NCBI RefSeq assembly: GCF_033597815.2
Contig: NZ_CP166245.1
Location: forward strand, 2,170,001 to 2,234,000
Direction of reading: 5' to 3'
DNA length: 64,000 nt
Source of the DNA: Staphylococcus sp. KG4-3
GTDB taxonomy: Bacteria; Bacillota; Bacilli; Staphylococcales; Staphylococcaceae
The position numbers and the translations under genes are program-made. The notes below the pieces were generated by a model that ran no database searches, was not told the origin of the DNA, and saw only the letters and a list, made by a program, of their open reading frames with translations. This document shows positions 35,074 to 44,077 of this stretch, in pieces; position 1 is the stretch's first letter; each line of letters starts with the position of its first letter.

Positions 35074-36465
35074 TTAAAGTTGTTGATCTTTACTTAATTT
35101 ATGGTAGCCCTTCAAGAAGAAGAACATTGTCATAAACAATAGGAACGCTATACCAATAATTACTGAAACCACAGTTTCCTTATTAAATAACATGCCGATT
35201 AATACCATAATAAAGAATGCCATTGTAATGTAGTTTGTAAATGCGCCACCTGGCATTTTAAATGGATGACCTTCCAATTCTTCAGGATGATTTTTTCTAA
35301 ATCTTAAATGACTAATTAAAATCATAAACCACGGCACCATACCCGGTAAAATTGAAGCACTATAAACATATACGAATACACTGTCCGCGCCTTTGATAAA
35401 TAACGGTAAAATTACATTCAGTAAAGCACCAATTAAAATACCTGTTGCAATTGCAAGTACAGTCCACATAGGGACACCATTTTTCATAACTGTGCCAAAG
35501 AATTTAGGTAACATTCCTTTTTGAGATAAATTTAATGACATACGGCTAGCACTAAATATACCCGAGTTACAACCTGACATCGCTGCAGTAAGTACAACAA
35601 AGTTGATTAATCCTGCTGCAAAAGTGATACCTACTTTAGCAAACGTAGCTACAAATGGACTACCAATATTTCCTAATTCATTCCAAGGATAAACTGTAAC
35701 AATTACAAAAATTGCACCAATATAGAAAATCAATATACGCCAGATAACGCCGTTAACCGCGCTCTTGATATTTTTTTGTGGATCTTTTGTTTCACCGGCA
35801 GTAATACCAATTAATTCAACACCTTGGTATGAACCGATAACAATTGAAAGTGCAAAGAAGAAGCCAATCCAACCATTAGGCATAAACCCACCATGAGCCC
35901 ATAAATTTGAGAGACCAATTGCTTCTCCGCCATTTCCTAGACCAAAGAAGATAAGACCAAAACCTGCAACTATCATCAAAATAATTGTAACTACTTTAAT
36001 CATTGCAAACCAAAACTCAAATTCACCAAACGCTTTAACAGATACAAGGTTAGCTCCAGCTAATAAAGCTACAACAATAACGCCCGGTATCCATTGTGGT
36101 AAATCAGGGAACCAATAGTTCATATATTCTCCGACTGCAATAACTTCACTCATACCTACAACTACCCATTGGAAAACGTTACTCCAAGCCGTTAGATAAC
36201 CTGCTACTGGATGTATGTAATCACTTGCAAAGTTAGCAAAAGAACCAGAAGTTGGATGTAAGTAAACCATTTCTCCCATTGCTCTCATTACTAAGAATAA
36301 AAATATACCTGCAATTAAATACGCAAATATAACAGAAGGACCTGTCCATTTTATAGTGCTTGTAGCTCCCATAAATAGTCCTACACCAATCGTTCCACCA
36401 AGTGCAATCATACGCATTTGACGTGCACCTAGCCCCCTCTGTAATTCATTATTATCTTTCATCAT
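35074..36465 (-). CDS. APC-family amino-acid permease
   Basis: A 463-residue transporter with 12 predicted membrane helices of the AAT subfamily (CycA/GabP/LysP-like). The family N-terminus is clear: LQRGLGARQMRMIALGGTIG at residues 8-27, then GVGLFMG, and the first broken helix. GSYQGVELIGITAGETKDP near 212 is also typical. It imports an amino acid with protons; the substrate cannot be named with confidence. Two adjacent ATG codons (36465 and 36462) follow GATGGGG and either may be used. The cre-like palindrome at 36564-36581 upstream suggests catabolite control. Downstream come the tandem repeats instead of a standard terminator. Confidence 0.88.
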   Translation of the reverse strand: MMKDNNELQRGLGARQMRMIALGGTIGVGLFMGATSTIKWTGPSVIFAYLIAGIFLFLVMRAMGEMVYLHPTSGSFANFASDYIHPVAGYLTAWSNVFQWVVVGMSEVIAVGEYMNYWFPDLPQWIPGVIVVALLAGANLVSVKAFGEFEFWFAMIKVVTIILMIVAGFGLIFFGLGNGGEAIGLSNLWAHGGFMPNGWIGFFFALSIVIGSYQGVELIGITAGETKDPQKNIKSAVNGVIWRILIFYIGAIFVIVTVYPWNELGNIGSPFVATFAKVGITFAAGLINFVVLTAAMSGCNSGIFSASRMSLNLSQKGMLPKFFGTVMKNGVPMWTVLAIATGILIGALLNVILPLFIKGADSVFVYVYSASILPGMVPWFMILISHLRFRKNHPEELEGHPFKMPGGAFTNYITMAFFIMVLIGMLFNKETVVSVIIGIAFLLFMTMFFFLKGYHKLSKDQQL

Positions 36466-36563
36466 TCAAACCCCATCTCTTTCAAATATAAGTGGAACTA
36501 AATTCACTTATTATGTCGTTATTATACTATAAATTCAAAAAATTTAAACAATTATTTTCGAAT

Positions 36564-36581
36564 AATGTAAGGGCTTACATT
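36564..36581. promoter_or_regulatory. cre-like palindrome upstream of the amino-acid permease
   Basis: AATGTAAGGGCTTACATT has perfect eight-base arms around GG. It differs from the ideal palindromic cre TGTAAGCGCTTACA by a single C to G change at the central CG, so CcpA binding is possible but weakened. Confidence 0.45.
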
Positions 36582-36683
36582 CCCGTTTGTCAATTGTATG
36601 CGATTTTACATTGGAAAGTAAACCTTTTTTTTAAAATTATTTTTCTTAAAAATCAACTATAAAAATATAAGTGAAGCATGAAT

Positions 36684-36723
36684 TCATGTAGAATTTGTGA
36701 AAAATATCACAAATTCTACATGA
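36684..36723. promoter_or_regulatory. Rex-type operator upstream of the FNT gene
   Basis: A perfect inverted repeat with 17-base arms (36684-36700 and 36707-36723) around AAAATA. Its centre, TTGTGAAAAATATCACAA, matches 17 of 18 positions of the Rex consensus TTGTGAAWWWWTTCACAA and also fits the CRP/ArcR pattern TGTGA-N6-TCACA. It abuts a TATACT -10 candidate at 36729-36734, so binding would block transcription of the FNT gene. Confidence 0.8.
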
Positions 36724-36765
36724 CATAGTATACTTATAAATAATTGTAGAAAGTGAGGATAAAAA

Positions 36766-37596
36766 ATGAGCGAAAAAAACATTAAATGGGATAAAGTATT
36801 TTATGGAAAAGCTTGGATTGACCATGTAGTTGACACCATCAAAACTAAAGACATTTTACAAAGTTTTTATTTCAAACGTTATTTACTTCGAGCCATAATG
36901 GCTGGTTTTATTCTAGGTGTCATTACAGTCTTCGTTTTGCTTATTAAAGCATCGCTAGACGCTCATCTACCTTCTGGTGTTATTAATATAATTGCATCTA
37001 TAGCATTTAGTTTTGCTCTAGTGCTTATCTTATTTACCAATTCAGAATTACTGACGAGTAATTTTATGTATTTTACAGTGGGTTTATATTATCATGTCAT
37101 CAGCCCTACCAGAGTTTTTAAAATTTTTACCCTATGTTTTATTGGTAATGCATTGGGTGGATTTTTATTTTTCTTATTATTACGTCATTCTGATGTGATG
37201 ACCACTGAAATGTTAATACAATTAGAGCATACAATTGAACATAAAACTTTAACTGCTAGTTTTATTGCAATATTGGTTAAGGGTATTTTTGCTAATTTCT
37301 TCATCAATATTTCTTTAGTCATAGCGATGCAAATAGACGATGTTTTAGCTAAAATGTTCGTCATGATGTTTGGTGTGTCTATATTTGCATTTATGGGTTA
37401 TGAGCACGTGGTTTATAACTCTGTTTTATTTGGTGGTGGTTTAGTCTATCAAAGTAATGAATTAGCACTTATGCCTGTTATCATCAATTTATTAGGTGCA
37501 GGTATCGGCAATTACATCGGAGGAGGATTAATTATAGGCTTGTTCTATGCTTATTTAAACGATCATCACCAATATGAACGTAATATATCTAGATAA
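36766..37596 (+). CDS. Formate/nitrite transporter (FNT) family channel
   Basis: A 276-residue membrane protein with about seven hydrophobic segments and the FNT layout: an amphipathic N-terminus, YLLRAIMAGFILGVITVFVL near residues 43-62, LFTNSELLTSNFMYF near 94-108 (the omega-loop region of FNT channels), and the second repeat VKGIFANFFINISLVIAMQ near 170 with GYEHVVYNSVLFG near 208. It would pass formate, nitrite, lactate or similar small anions. The strong Rex-type palindrome at 36684-36723 links it to anaerobic or fermentative growth, favouring formate or another fermentation acid. The ATG follows AAGTGAGGA. Confidence 0.85.
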   Translation: MSEKNIKWDKVFYGKAWIDHVVDTIKTKDILQSFYFKRYLLRAIMAGFILGVITVFVLLIKASLDAHLPSGVINIIASIAFSFALVLILFTNSELLTSNFMYFTVGLYYHVISPTRVFKIFTLCFIGNALGGFLFFLLLRHSDVMTTEMLIQLEHTIEHKTLTASFIAILVKGIFANFFINISLVIAMQIDDVLAKMFVMMFGVSIFAFMGYEHVVYNSVLFGGGLVYQSNELALMPVIINLLGAGIGNYIGGGLIIGLFYAYLNDHHQYERNISR

Positions 37597-37667
37597 CTGC
37601 TAATACAATAATTCATCTGTTTTATATGGTATAATTTTCAGTAGATTTTATTACAAAGGAGTTATAT

Positions 37668-38024
37668 ATGAATAAACACTTAATGAAACGTACGCTTACG
37701 GTTTCCATTATATTTGGTGTGTTATTTTTCTTTTTAAATTATTTTAGTGAATCTGATAGTTCAGTTCTTCCTTTAATATTAAAAAGTGTAATGGTTATCT
37801 TTGTTTTTGGTATTTTATATTATACTTTGTTTTCTATTGTAAATTCTCCAGAACGAAAATATAAATTTGGTATAACTATTCCGATTGCATTATTAATCGC
37901 GATTATCATAAGCGCTCTATTTTCAGCAATAAAAGTCGGGATTATTATTGGATTAATCATAGGTGTTATTGCCGGCTACGTTTGGGAATTTCTAGTAAAA
38001 AATCAAAACGGTGGTGACAAATAA
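37668..38024 (+). CDS. Small membrane protein of unknown function, first of a pair
   Basis: A 118-residue protein with four predicted helices (about 10-26, 35-55, 66-84 and 86-108), separated by short polar turns. I do not recognise the family. The ATG at 37668 follows AAAGGAGTT, and the stop overlaps the next start by one base (TAATG), so the two are translationally coupled. Such small paired membrane proteins may form a complex, but nothing in the sequence shows a transported substrate or enzyme activity. Confidence 0.75.
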   Translation: MNKHLMKRTLTVSIIFGVLFFFLNYFSESDSSVLPLILKSVMVIFVFGILYYTLFSIVNSPERKYKFGITIPIALLIAIIISALFSAIKVGIIIGLIIGVIAGYVWEFLVKNQNGGDK

Positions 38025-38206
38025 TGAGTGTAATTTTAGGAATCGTCGTAATTATTTTATTAATTGTAAGCTTAATTCCAAATTTGAAAGCCTATAAAAA
38101 AACAAAAGAAACCGGAGAAAAAAATCCCCGGTTTGCTATCATGATAGGTATAGATGCTATACTGCTTGTTCTTGTTTGTGTAACATTAATATTTCAACTT
38201 TTATAA
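38024..38206 (+). CDS. Very small membrane protein, second of a pair
   Basis: A 60-residue protein with two membrane helices (about 3-20 and 38-58) and a Lys/Glu-rich loop (KAYKKTKETGEKNPRF). It begins on the last base of the preceding stop codon and ends just before a strong terminator, so it belongs to a two-gene unit. The family is not recognised. Confidence 0.7.
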   Translation: MSVILGIVVIILLIVSLIPNLKAYKKTKETGEKNPRFAIMIGIDAILLVLVCVTLIFQLL

Positions 38207-38244
38207 AACAGATGACGCTTGTCTCATAAAGCGTCATCTGTTTT
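38205..38244. terminator. Bidirectional terminator
   Basis: AAAACAGATGACGCT (38205-38219) pairs exactly with AGCGTCATCTGTTTT (38230-38244). It separates the small membrane pair from the convergent HAD unit. Confidence 0.92.
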
Positions 38245-38255
38245 AGTATATATAA

Positions 38256-38447
38256 TCAAAACCTATCTTGTAGTACTAAATAATATAATGCTATAGCACC
38301 TAATAAATAAACCATCGTACCGACTATAAATGAACGAAATTGTATATTAAAAGGAATCTTTTTATTAAATACAGGTCCTAAAACTAAATTACCTATGGCT
38401 AAGATGATAGGACCGCCTAAGAAAAATATTAATAAATAACCATTCAT
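38256..38447 (-). CDS. Small membrane protein downstream of the HAD phosphatase
   Basis: A 63-residue protein with two helices (about 3-24 and 38-57) that I do not recognise. I chose the ATG at 38447 because ATAGGAGTT lies directly upstream; the longer frame from 38471 would run into the previous gene. It starts five bases past the HAD phosphatase stop at 38452, so it is the second gene of that unit. Confidence 0.7.
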   Translation of the reverse strand: MNGYLLIFFLGGPIILAIGNLVLGPVFNKKIPFNIQFRSFIVGTMVYLLGAIALYYLVLQDRF

Positions 38448-38451
38448 AAAA

Positions 38452-39096
38452 CTAACTCCTATCAGCTTCAAAACATAACGCTATGATTTCATTCGCAGAC
38501 AAATCTTTCCCTGTATATGCAATATGACTAAAGTCTTGTAATTCCGTCATATCATTCGTATTGACAATAACATCAAGACCAGCAGTAACAGCTGCTGTTG
38601 CACCGTTTACTGAGTCCTCAATCGCTAGGCAATTTGCTGGGTTATAATTTAATCTTTGAACAGCAGTGAGGTATGGATCCGGGTTAGGCTTAATTGACTC
38701 TACATCTTCACGTCCTACAATAACATCTATATACTCGCTCAATCCTAAATTGTCAAACGTTGGCTGAATATCTTCACGATAACTACTTGTGGCAACTGCC
38801 ATAGGGATATGACGTTTTTTACAATATTCCATAAGTTGATGCATTGCATCAACAATTGGCAAAGAAACACTCGTTTCATTATGTTCTAAATAAACTTTTT
38901 CCTTATCATTCGTACCGAGTTGTGTTTCCAAATAACTATGTAATTCCGTTGCAGCGCCTCCAATAGATTGACGATAAAAATCTAATGAGATTTCTTGTAA
39001 ATTGTGCTGAATTAAATGCTTATTAATAATTTCAAACAGATGTTTTTCTGTATCTATAATCGTGCCATCAAAGTCAAATACAACTGCCTTGTACAT
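38452..39096 (-). CDS. HAD-superfamily hydrolase, beta-phosphoglucomutase/phosphatase-like
   Basis: A 214-residue HAD protein. Motif I is VVFDFDGTIIDTE with nucleophile D8 and acid/base D10, a helical cap domain runs from about 15-85, motif II is VATSSYRED near 105, motif III is the Lys in KPNPDPYLTAV near 143, and motif IV is AIEDSVNGATAAVTAG near 167. This subfamily includes beta-phosphoglucomutases and small sugar-phosphate phosphatases. The substrate is not evident. The ATG follows AGGAGGTG. It is co-transcribed with the small membrane gene. Confidence 0.85.
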   Translation of the reverse strand: MYKAVVFDFDGTIIDTEKHLFEIINKHLIQHNLQEISLDFYRQSIGGAATELHSYLETQLGTNDKEKVYLEHNETSVSLPIVDAMHQLMEYCKKRHIPMAVATSSYREDIQPTFDNLGLSEYIDVIVGREDVESIKPNPDPYLTAVQRLNYNPANCLAIEDSVNGATAAVTAGLDVIVNTNDMTELQDFSHIAYTGKDLSANEIIALCFEADRS

Positions 39097-39318
39097 AATT
39101 ACACCTCCTATTTAATATGGGGTCACATTCATTTAATGATAGCTTATCATATTTCAGGTTTGAATTAACTAATTATAACCATTTTTATAACACAAGTGAA
39201 TAATATTAAAAATGGCCCAATCCATAGCATTACTATGAATCGAACCATTAAGTTACTTTAATTATTTAATTGTCTATTTGAGTGAACACAGTTCATAAAT
39301 TTAGTCTCTTCTTATTTT

Positions 39319-40233
39319 TTATCGTTTATTCCAATATTTAGCTAATATTGGTCCAGTAATATTGTGAATCAGACTAAACACAGCTCCTGGAACTGCAGCT
39401 AATGGACTAAAATGAACGGTGGCTAATGATACAGCCAGCCCTGAATTTTGCATACCAACCTCTATAGAAACAGCTTTTTTATCAGCTCTTTCCAAATGGA
39501 ATATTTTAGCCAAAGTATATCCAAGCGTGTAACCTACAATATTGTGTAAGATGACAACAGCAAAAATCAATAAGCCTGTTTCAAGTATTTGTGATTTACT
39601 TCCCCCTACTACTGACGCTAAGATAAGCGAAATTGCAACAACTGAAACAATTGGTAAAGCTGTCGCTGATTTAGCAGCAAAGTTTTTAAATAATCTTTGT
39701 AATATAAAACCAATGATGATTGGAATTAAGATTACTTGGACAACTGACCAAAACATGCTCATAAATGATACTTCTAACCATTGATTAGCAAATAAATATA
39801 TTAAGGCTGGTGTTAAAATAGGCGCTAATAGTGTGGAGACACTTGTAATTGCAACTGATAAAGCGACATTTGCATTAGCAAGGTAGCTCATTACATTACT
39901 TGATGTTCCGCCAGGACAACATCCCACTAAAATGACACCTATAGCTACTTCTGGTGGCAGATTAAATAATTTAGCAATTAAAAAAGCTGCTAATGGCATA
40001 ATTGTATATTGTAATATAACGCCAATTATCACTGAACGCGGTGCTTGAAATACAATTTTAAAATCTTTAGGGTCTATCGTTAAACCCATCCCTAGCATTA
40101 CAATACCTAATAAATAAGGAACCCATCCACTTAATGTTGCTAATTGGGCAGGAAAAATAAAACCTATAATTGCAGCAATTAACATCCATAATAAGAATGT
40201 GTTGGTTGCAAATCTACTTACTTTTGATAACAT
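39319..40233 (-). CDS. Bile acid:sodium symporter (BASS) family transporter
   Basis: A 304-residue protein with ten predicted helices of the BASS/SBF family. Signatures are LGMGLTIDPKDFKIVFQAPR near 47-66, the CCPGGTSSNVMSYLANANVALSVAIT region near 110-135, whose crossing helix binds sodium, and SIEVGMQNSGLAVSLA near 255. Bacterial members import bile acids, pantoate or related organic anions; YocS and PanS are examples, and the substrate here is open. The ATG at 40233 has an AAAGGGAAG site. A CodY-like box lies about 70 bases upstream. Confidence 0.85.
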   Translation of the reverse strand: MLSKVSRFATNTFLLWMLIAAIIGFIFPAQLATLSGWVPYLLGIVMLGMGLTIDPKDFKIVFQAPRSVIIGVILQYTIMPLAAFLIAKLFNLPPEVAIGVILVGCCPGGTSSNVMSYLANANVALSVAITSVSTLLAPILTPALIYLFANQWLEVSFMSMFWSVVQVILIPIIIGFILQRLFKNFAAKSATALPIVSVVAISLILASVVGGSKSQILETGLLIFAVVILHNIVGYTLGYTLAKIFHLERADKKAVSIEVGMQNSGLAVSLATVHFSPLAAVPGAVFSLIHNITGPILAKYWNKR

Positions 40234-40300
40234 CTATAAACACTTCCCTTTATGTATTAACAAAGAAAAATGTATCATACTTTATACTCCCAAACAACTT

Positions 40301-40315
40301 AATTTTCTAAATATT
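40301..40315. promoter_or_regulatory. Possible CodY box
   Basis: AATTTTCTAAATATT matches 13 of 15 positions of the CodY consensus AATTTTCWGAAAATT. It lies between the BASS transporter gene and the divergent orphan gene. Confidence 0.4.
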
Positions 40316-40498
40316 CTAAAAATAATATCTGTAATCAATTACTATGTAAAAATTTTAACTTCGTTCTTAAGACCTAGTGATTCTAATAAAAAAGAGTGGT
40401 ACAATCTAATAGAAATAATAACTTGTGGAAATTTAAGTGTAATTGAATATTATGATTAATAGAGATAAAACACTTTCTATAGATATTGGGGGTATCAT

Positions 40499-41029
40499 AT
40501 GTTTTTAGATAGAACTGAAACTTTTGTGTTAAATATTGGAGGATTAAATAATCGTGCCACAAGAAAAAATTTAACCAAACTATGTAAGCAAATACAATTT
40601 TGTAATTCATTTAAATTTACGATTTTCAAACAAAATAATTTGTATGCTTTAGAGATTAATTTACCAAAGCAGCAATTACCATATATGATTAGTTTCCTTA
40701 GTTTTCATAACTATTCTATTTATCAAATACTACAAGGTACAGATACTAATGACCTTTTAGATTTAGATCATTTATTATTATCTTCCAGACGTTTTGAATT
40801 AGTTGTAGATGGACTTCGTGACGCATTTATTAAAGACAAGGTCATCGATATTTTAAATTTAATAAATCAAACCGAATATATTACATATACTTTCAATCGT
40901 AATAAGATAAACGTATCGACGTCACCCTCAGTTTTTGCGAAACTCATATACATGCTTGCTACGCATAACATCGATATCCTTGGCGCTGTATACCAGCCTC
41001 GTTGGATGAATAAAGCTAGAATTTCATAA
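40499..41029 (+). CDS. Hypothetical protein made of two similar ferredoxin-like halves
   Basis: A 176-residue soluble protein not recognised as any named family. It appears to be a tandem duplication: the N-half (about 7-75, FVLNIGGLNNRATRKNL and later ALEINLPKQQLPYMISFLSFHNYSI) lines up with the C-half (about 98-165, FELVVDGLRDAFIKDKV and later KINVSTSPSVFAKLIYMLATHNIDI). The order strand, helix, strand, strand, helix suggests two ACT/HMA-like ferredoxin folds, but the CxxC metal motif is absent. The ATG at 40499 follows GGGGGT. It stands alone and ends in a strong bidirectional terminator. Confidence 0.75.
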   Translation: MFLDRTETFVLNIGGLNNRATRKNLTKLCKQIQFCNSFKFTIFKQNNLYALEINLPKQQLPYMISFLSFHNYSIYQILQGTDTNDLLDLDHLLLSSRRFELVVDGLRDAFIKDKVIDILNLINQTEYITYTFNRNKINVSTSPSVFAKLIYMLATHNIDILGAVYQPRWMNKARIS

Positions 41030-41078
41030 TTTAAATAAACTACTTATAAAAATTACCAATTTAAAATAAGTATCAAAA

Positions 41079-41114
41079 AAGAGGAACCAAGACATTGATG
41101 TTTTGGTTCCTCTT
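41079..41114. terminator. Bidirectional terminator
   Basis: AAGAGGAACCAA (41079-41090) pairs exactly with TTGGTTCCTCTT (41103-41114), with A- and T-runs outside. It lies between the duplicated-domain gene and the convergent PTS gene. Confidence 0.88.
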
Positions 41115-41211
41115 AATCTATTAGGCAATCGTTACATGAATTGAAACTATTAACTAGTTCCTATACAAGTACTGAGCCTTGAATAGTTCTTCCTCTATTG
41201 CTTATATATCA

Positions 41212-42804
41212 TTATTTTATATCGTCATTATTCACTATATTTTCAAATGCTTCTCTTACTTGAGGCACAGACATACCTACCACCACTTGAACATTTTTAC
41301 CACTTTTTACTAATCCATGCGCCATTTGATTATGTGTAAAATACGCACTATCTTCGACCTTCTCAACATCGTTCACCGTAAGTCTTAGGCGTGTTGTGCA
41401 GTTGGTTACATCTTTGATATTTTCCTTGCCACCTAAACCTTCTAAATAATAAATCGCCTTATCTTCATACTCATTTCCTGTTGCTACTGCGCTATGATCT
41501 TCGTTCTTTTTACCTTTATAATCATTTTTGTTATATAATTTCATATCTTTTTCATCTTTTTTACGACCAGGAAGTGGTATATCAAATTTAAGAATTAAAA
41601 ATCTAAATAAGAAATAATAAATCGCAGTAAATCCTAACCCTATAATGATTTGTATCACATAAGTTAACCAATGATTTTGTGCTAACGGTATCCAGTTTGT
41701 TGCAAAGAAGTCTAATAGTCCTCCTCCAAAGTTACCTACTAAACCAAATCCATACATCATTGTATCCATTGTTGCAGCTAATAATGCATGCAATACAAAT
41801 AAATATGGTGCTATAAATAGGAATGTAAATTCTAACGGTTCGGTAATACCAACTACAACAGCAGTTAATGTTGCTGGAATAAGTAATGCTGCAATTTTCT
41901 TTTTATTTTCTTTAGGCGTTGTTGAATACATAGCCAAAGCAATACCTATAGCTCCAAATACTTTACCATTACCTTGCAACATAAATCCATATGGAAACTG
42001 TTCCTTTAACGGTTCGGTACTTTTAGCAAATTCATTAACGTGTTCAAACCATTCTGCCTTTAAGCCATGATTGACTACAACAGGACCAACTTCAATTGGT
42101 GCATATATAAAATGGTGTAATCCTGTTGGAATTAGCACTCGTTCTAAGAAGTGATACAACCAAACACCTATATAACCTGATCCAATAATAAAGCCTTGTA
42201 ATGAAGTAATACCACCTTGCACAGTCGGCCAAATAACACATGTAAGTAAAGCTATTGGTAACATAACAAAGAATGATATCGTCACCACAAATGTTAGACC
42301 TTGGAAAACCCCTAACATCTCTGGTAAACGTTTACTGTAGTATCGATTATGTATCCAAGTTATGATACTTGAAATGATAATTCCACCAAGTATATTCGTA
42401 TCTAACGTTTCAATCCCAGCAATAGCTTTAAGCCCTGTTACATTTTCAACGCCTTTTTCCAAATTCGCTCCAAATGTATGCGGCCATTGTGTAAGTATTG
42501 CATTTATAAAAGTATTGAACATAAGGTAGCCCATCAATGCTGCTAAAGCTGCATGTCCAGGCGCTTTTTTAGCCAAAGATAGTGGCAAACCGACCACAAA
42601 CACAACTTCCATATGATTAAAAATTGTCCAACCACCAGCTTCGATTACTGACCAAATTTTAAACCAAGTTGTACCATCAGCAGCAATGCTTCCCATAATC
42701 GATGGATTTTTAAATAAAGTGGCAAATCCTAAAACAATACCAAAAAATGCAAACATTAATACAGGTACAATCATCGCACTCCCAAATCGTTTAATTGCAT
42801 TCAT
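41212..42804 (-). CDS. glvC: Alpha-glucoside PTS permease, IICB
   Basis: A 530-residue PTS permease with an N-terminal IIC domain of about ten helices (1-400; PTGLHHFIYAPIEVGPVVV near 225 and GITEPLEFTFLFIAPYLFV near 318 are typical of the glucose/maltose class) joined by a charged linker to a C-terminal IIB domain with phosphorylated Cys469 in VTNCTTRLRL. It has no IIA. It is the GlvC/MalX-type alpha-glucoside (maltose, maltulose or similar) permease; no phospho-alpha-glucosidase is next to it in this window. A divergent RpiR regulator and a cre site lie upstream. The gene name rests on family and on recalled S. aureus order. Confidence 0.85.
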   Translation of the reverse strand: MNAIKRFGSAMIVPVLMFAFFGIVLGFATLFKNPSIMGSIAADGTTWFKIWSVIEAGGWTIFNHMEVVFVVGLPLSLAKKAPGHAALAALMGYLMFNTFINAILTQWPHTFGANLEKGVENVTGLKAIAGIETLDTNILGGIIISSIITWIHNRYYSKRLPEMLGVFQGLTFVVTISFFVMLPIALLTCVIWPTVQGGITSLQGFIIGSGYIGVWLYHFLERVLIPTGLHHFIYAPIEVGPVVVNHGLKAEWFEHVNEFAKSTEPLKEQFPYGFMLQGNGKVFGAIGIALAMYSTTPKENKKKIAALLIPATLTAVVVGITEPLEFTFLFIAPYLFVLHALLAATMDTMMYGFGLVGNFGGGLLDFFATNWIPLAQNHWLTYVIQIIIGLGFTAIYYFLFRFLILKFDIPLPGRKKDEKDMKLYNKNDYKGKKNEDHSAVATGNEYEDKAIYYLEGLGGKENIKDVTNCTTRLRLTVNDVEKVEDSAYFTHNQMAHGLVKSGKNVQVVVGMSVPQVREAFENIVNNDDIK

Positions 42805-42915
42805 AGCCGTATAACCTCCTATTTCTATACGTAAGCATTTGTCTACACATCATTCATAATAAATCTATAAATATAATTCATTGAGTATGTGTTGCATGTG
42901 ATTAATTTAATATTA

Positions 42916-42931
42916 AAGGAAACGCTTACAT
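42916..42931. promoter_or_regulatory. cre site between the PTS and RpiR genes
   Basis: AAGGAAACGCTTACAT fits the cre consensus WTGNAANCGNWWNCAW at all but one position. It sits 112 bases before the PTS start and the same distance before the regulator's TTG start. Confidence 0.75.
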
Positions 42932-43027
42932 ACAAACAATAGTTTGACGCCATTCGGAACAATTTTGTATAATCAGATTATATTTTCAAAATGTGAAAAT
43001 ATTTTCATGAAGTGTGAGGTGATAAAT

Positions 43028-43789
43028 TTGTTTTTAGATGAACGTGTTAATACTAATTTTAATAAATTAAATGAAAATGACTTACATATTGCACATTTTA
43101 TTAATACACATATCCTACAATGTAAAACGATGAAAATACAAGAATTAGCAGAACACACACATGCATCTAACGCCACCATTCATCGTTTCACTCGTAAGTT
43201 AGGCTTTGATGGTTATAGTGATTTTAAATCTTATTTAAAATTTGAAACCGAACAATCACATCAATTACCTTCAGATTCAATAGAAGGTTTTAAACAAGAA
43301 ATCGAAAATACTTTCACTTATTTAGAAAGAATCGATTATGACCTTATTACAGATAAAATTTACGAAGCAGAAACCGTTTATTTATATGGAACTGGACTAG
43401 CCCAAATGAATGTGGCTCAAGAAGCACAGCGTATATTACTAACGATACATAAAAGTATTATCGTACTTCATGACGTACACGAATTTAAAATGGTATTGAA
43501 TAAAACAACACCAAAAGATATCTTTTTTATCATTTCTCTTTCTGGTGAATCAGAGCAGTTAACAGATATCAGCAATTTATTACAGTTGCGTCAAAAATAT
43601 TTTTTCTCTGTAACCACTTTAAAAGATAATACCCTTGCTCAAAAAGCAAATTATAATATCTATGTATCTAGTAATACATTTTACTTAGCTGATGGTATAG
43701 ATTATTCAAGTTTTATTAGTTACCATATTTTCTTCGAAACCTTATTACGAAAATATAATGAACGTAAAGTAATAGGCGAACTGTATTAA
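43028..43789 (+). CDS. RpiR-family regulator of the alpha-glucoside PTS, TTG start
   Basis: A 253-residue regulator with an N-terminal HTH_6 domain (about 1-75, MKIQELAEHTHASNATIHRF as the helix-turn-helix) and a SIS domain (about 105-230; YLYGTGLAQMNVAQEAQR and FIISLSGESEQL) that would bind a sugar phosphate. I chose the TTG at 43028 because GAGGTGA lies six bases before it; the earlier openings at 42944 and 43007 lack such a site and add unrelated residues. Its divergent placement relative to the PTS permease makes that gene the likely target. Confidence 0.82.
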   Translation: MFLDERVNTNFNKLNENDLHIAHFINTHILQCKTMKIQELAEHTHASNATIHRFTRKLGFDGYSDFKSYLKFETEQSHQLPSDSIEGFKQEIENTFTYLERIDYDLITDKIYEAETVYLYGTGLAQMNVAQEAQRILLTIHKSIIVLHDVHEFKMVLNKTTPKDIFFIISLSGESEQLTDISNLLQLRQKYFFSVTTLKDNTLAQKANYNIYVSSNTFYLADGIDYSSFISYHIFFETLLRKYNERKVIGELY

Positions 43790-43881
43790 AATACAGTGCC
43801 CAACTATTGTCTTATTCGCCACGTTCAAATAACCGTATTGGAGTTTGAATAATTATGTTAAATTTGTTAATAATAGCAAAA

Positions 43882-43928
43882 GCTCCCTCTAAAGATTGTC
43901 ACATTTAGTGATTACTTTTAAAGGGAGC
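43882..43928. terminator. Bidirectional terminator
   Basis: GCTCCCTCTAAA (43883-43894 region) pairs with TTTAAAGGGAGC (43917-43928) with a small mismatch. It separates the convergent RpiR and SRPBCC genes. Nothing else is seen in 43790-44077. Confidence 0.7.
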
Positions 43929-44077
43929 ATTATTTTAAGTGCTGATTGAGCAAAACATATAAAGAATTTACTTTGATACAGGTCTGAATTTTATTCAAAC
44001 TTAGATAATATTACCAGGATTGAAATAATCCAGTAAAATCATATCACCCCGTGTAATTTCTATATCAGCGAACTATT

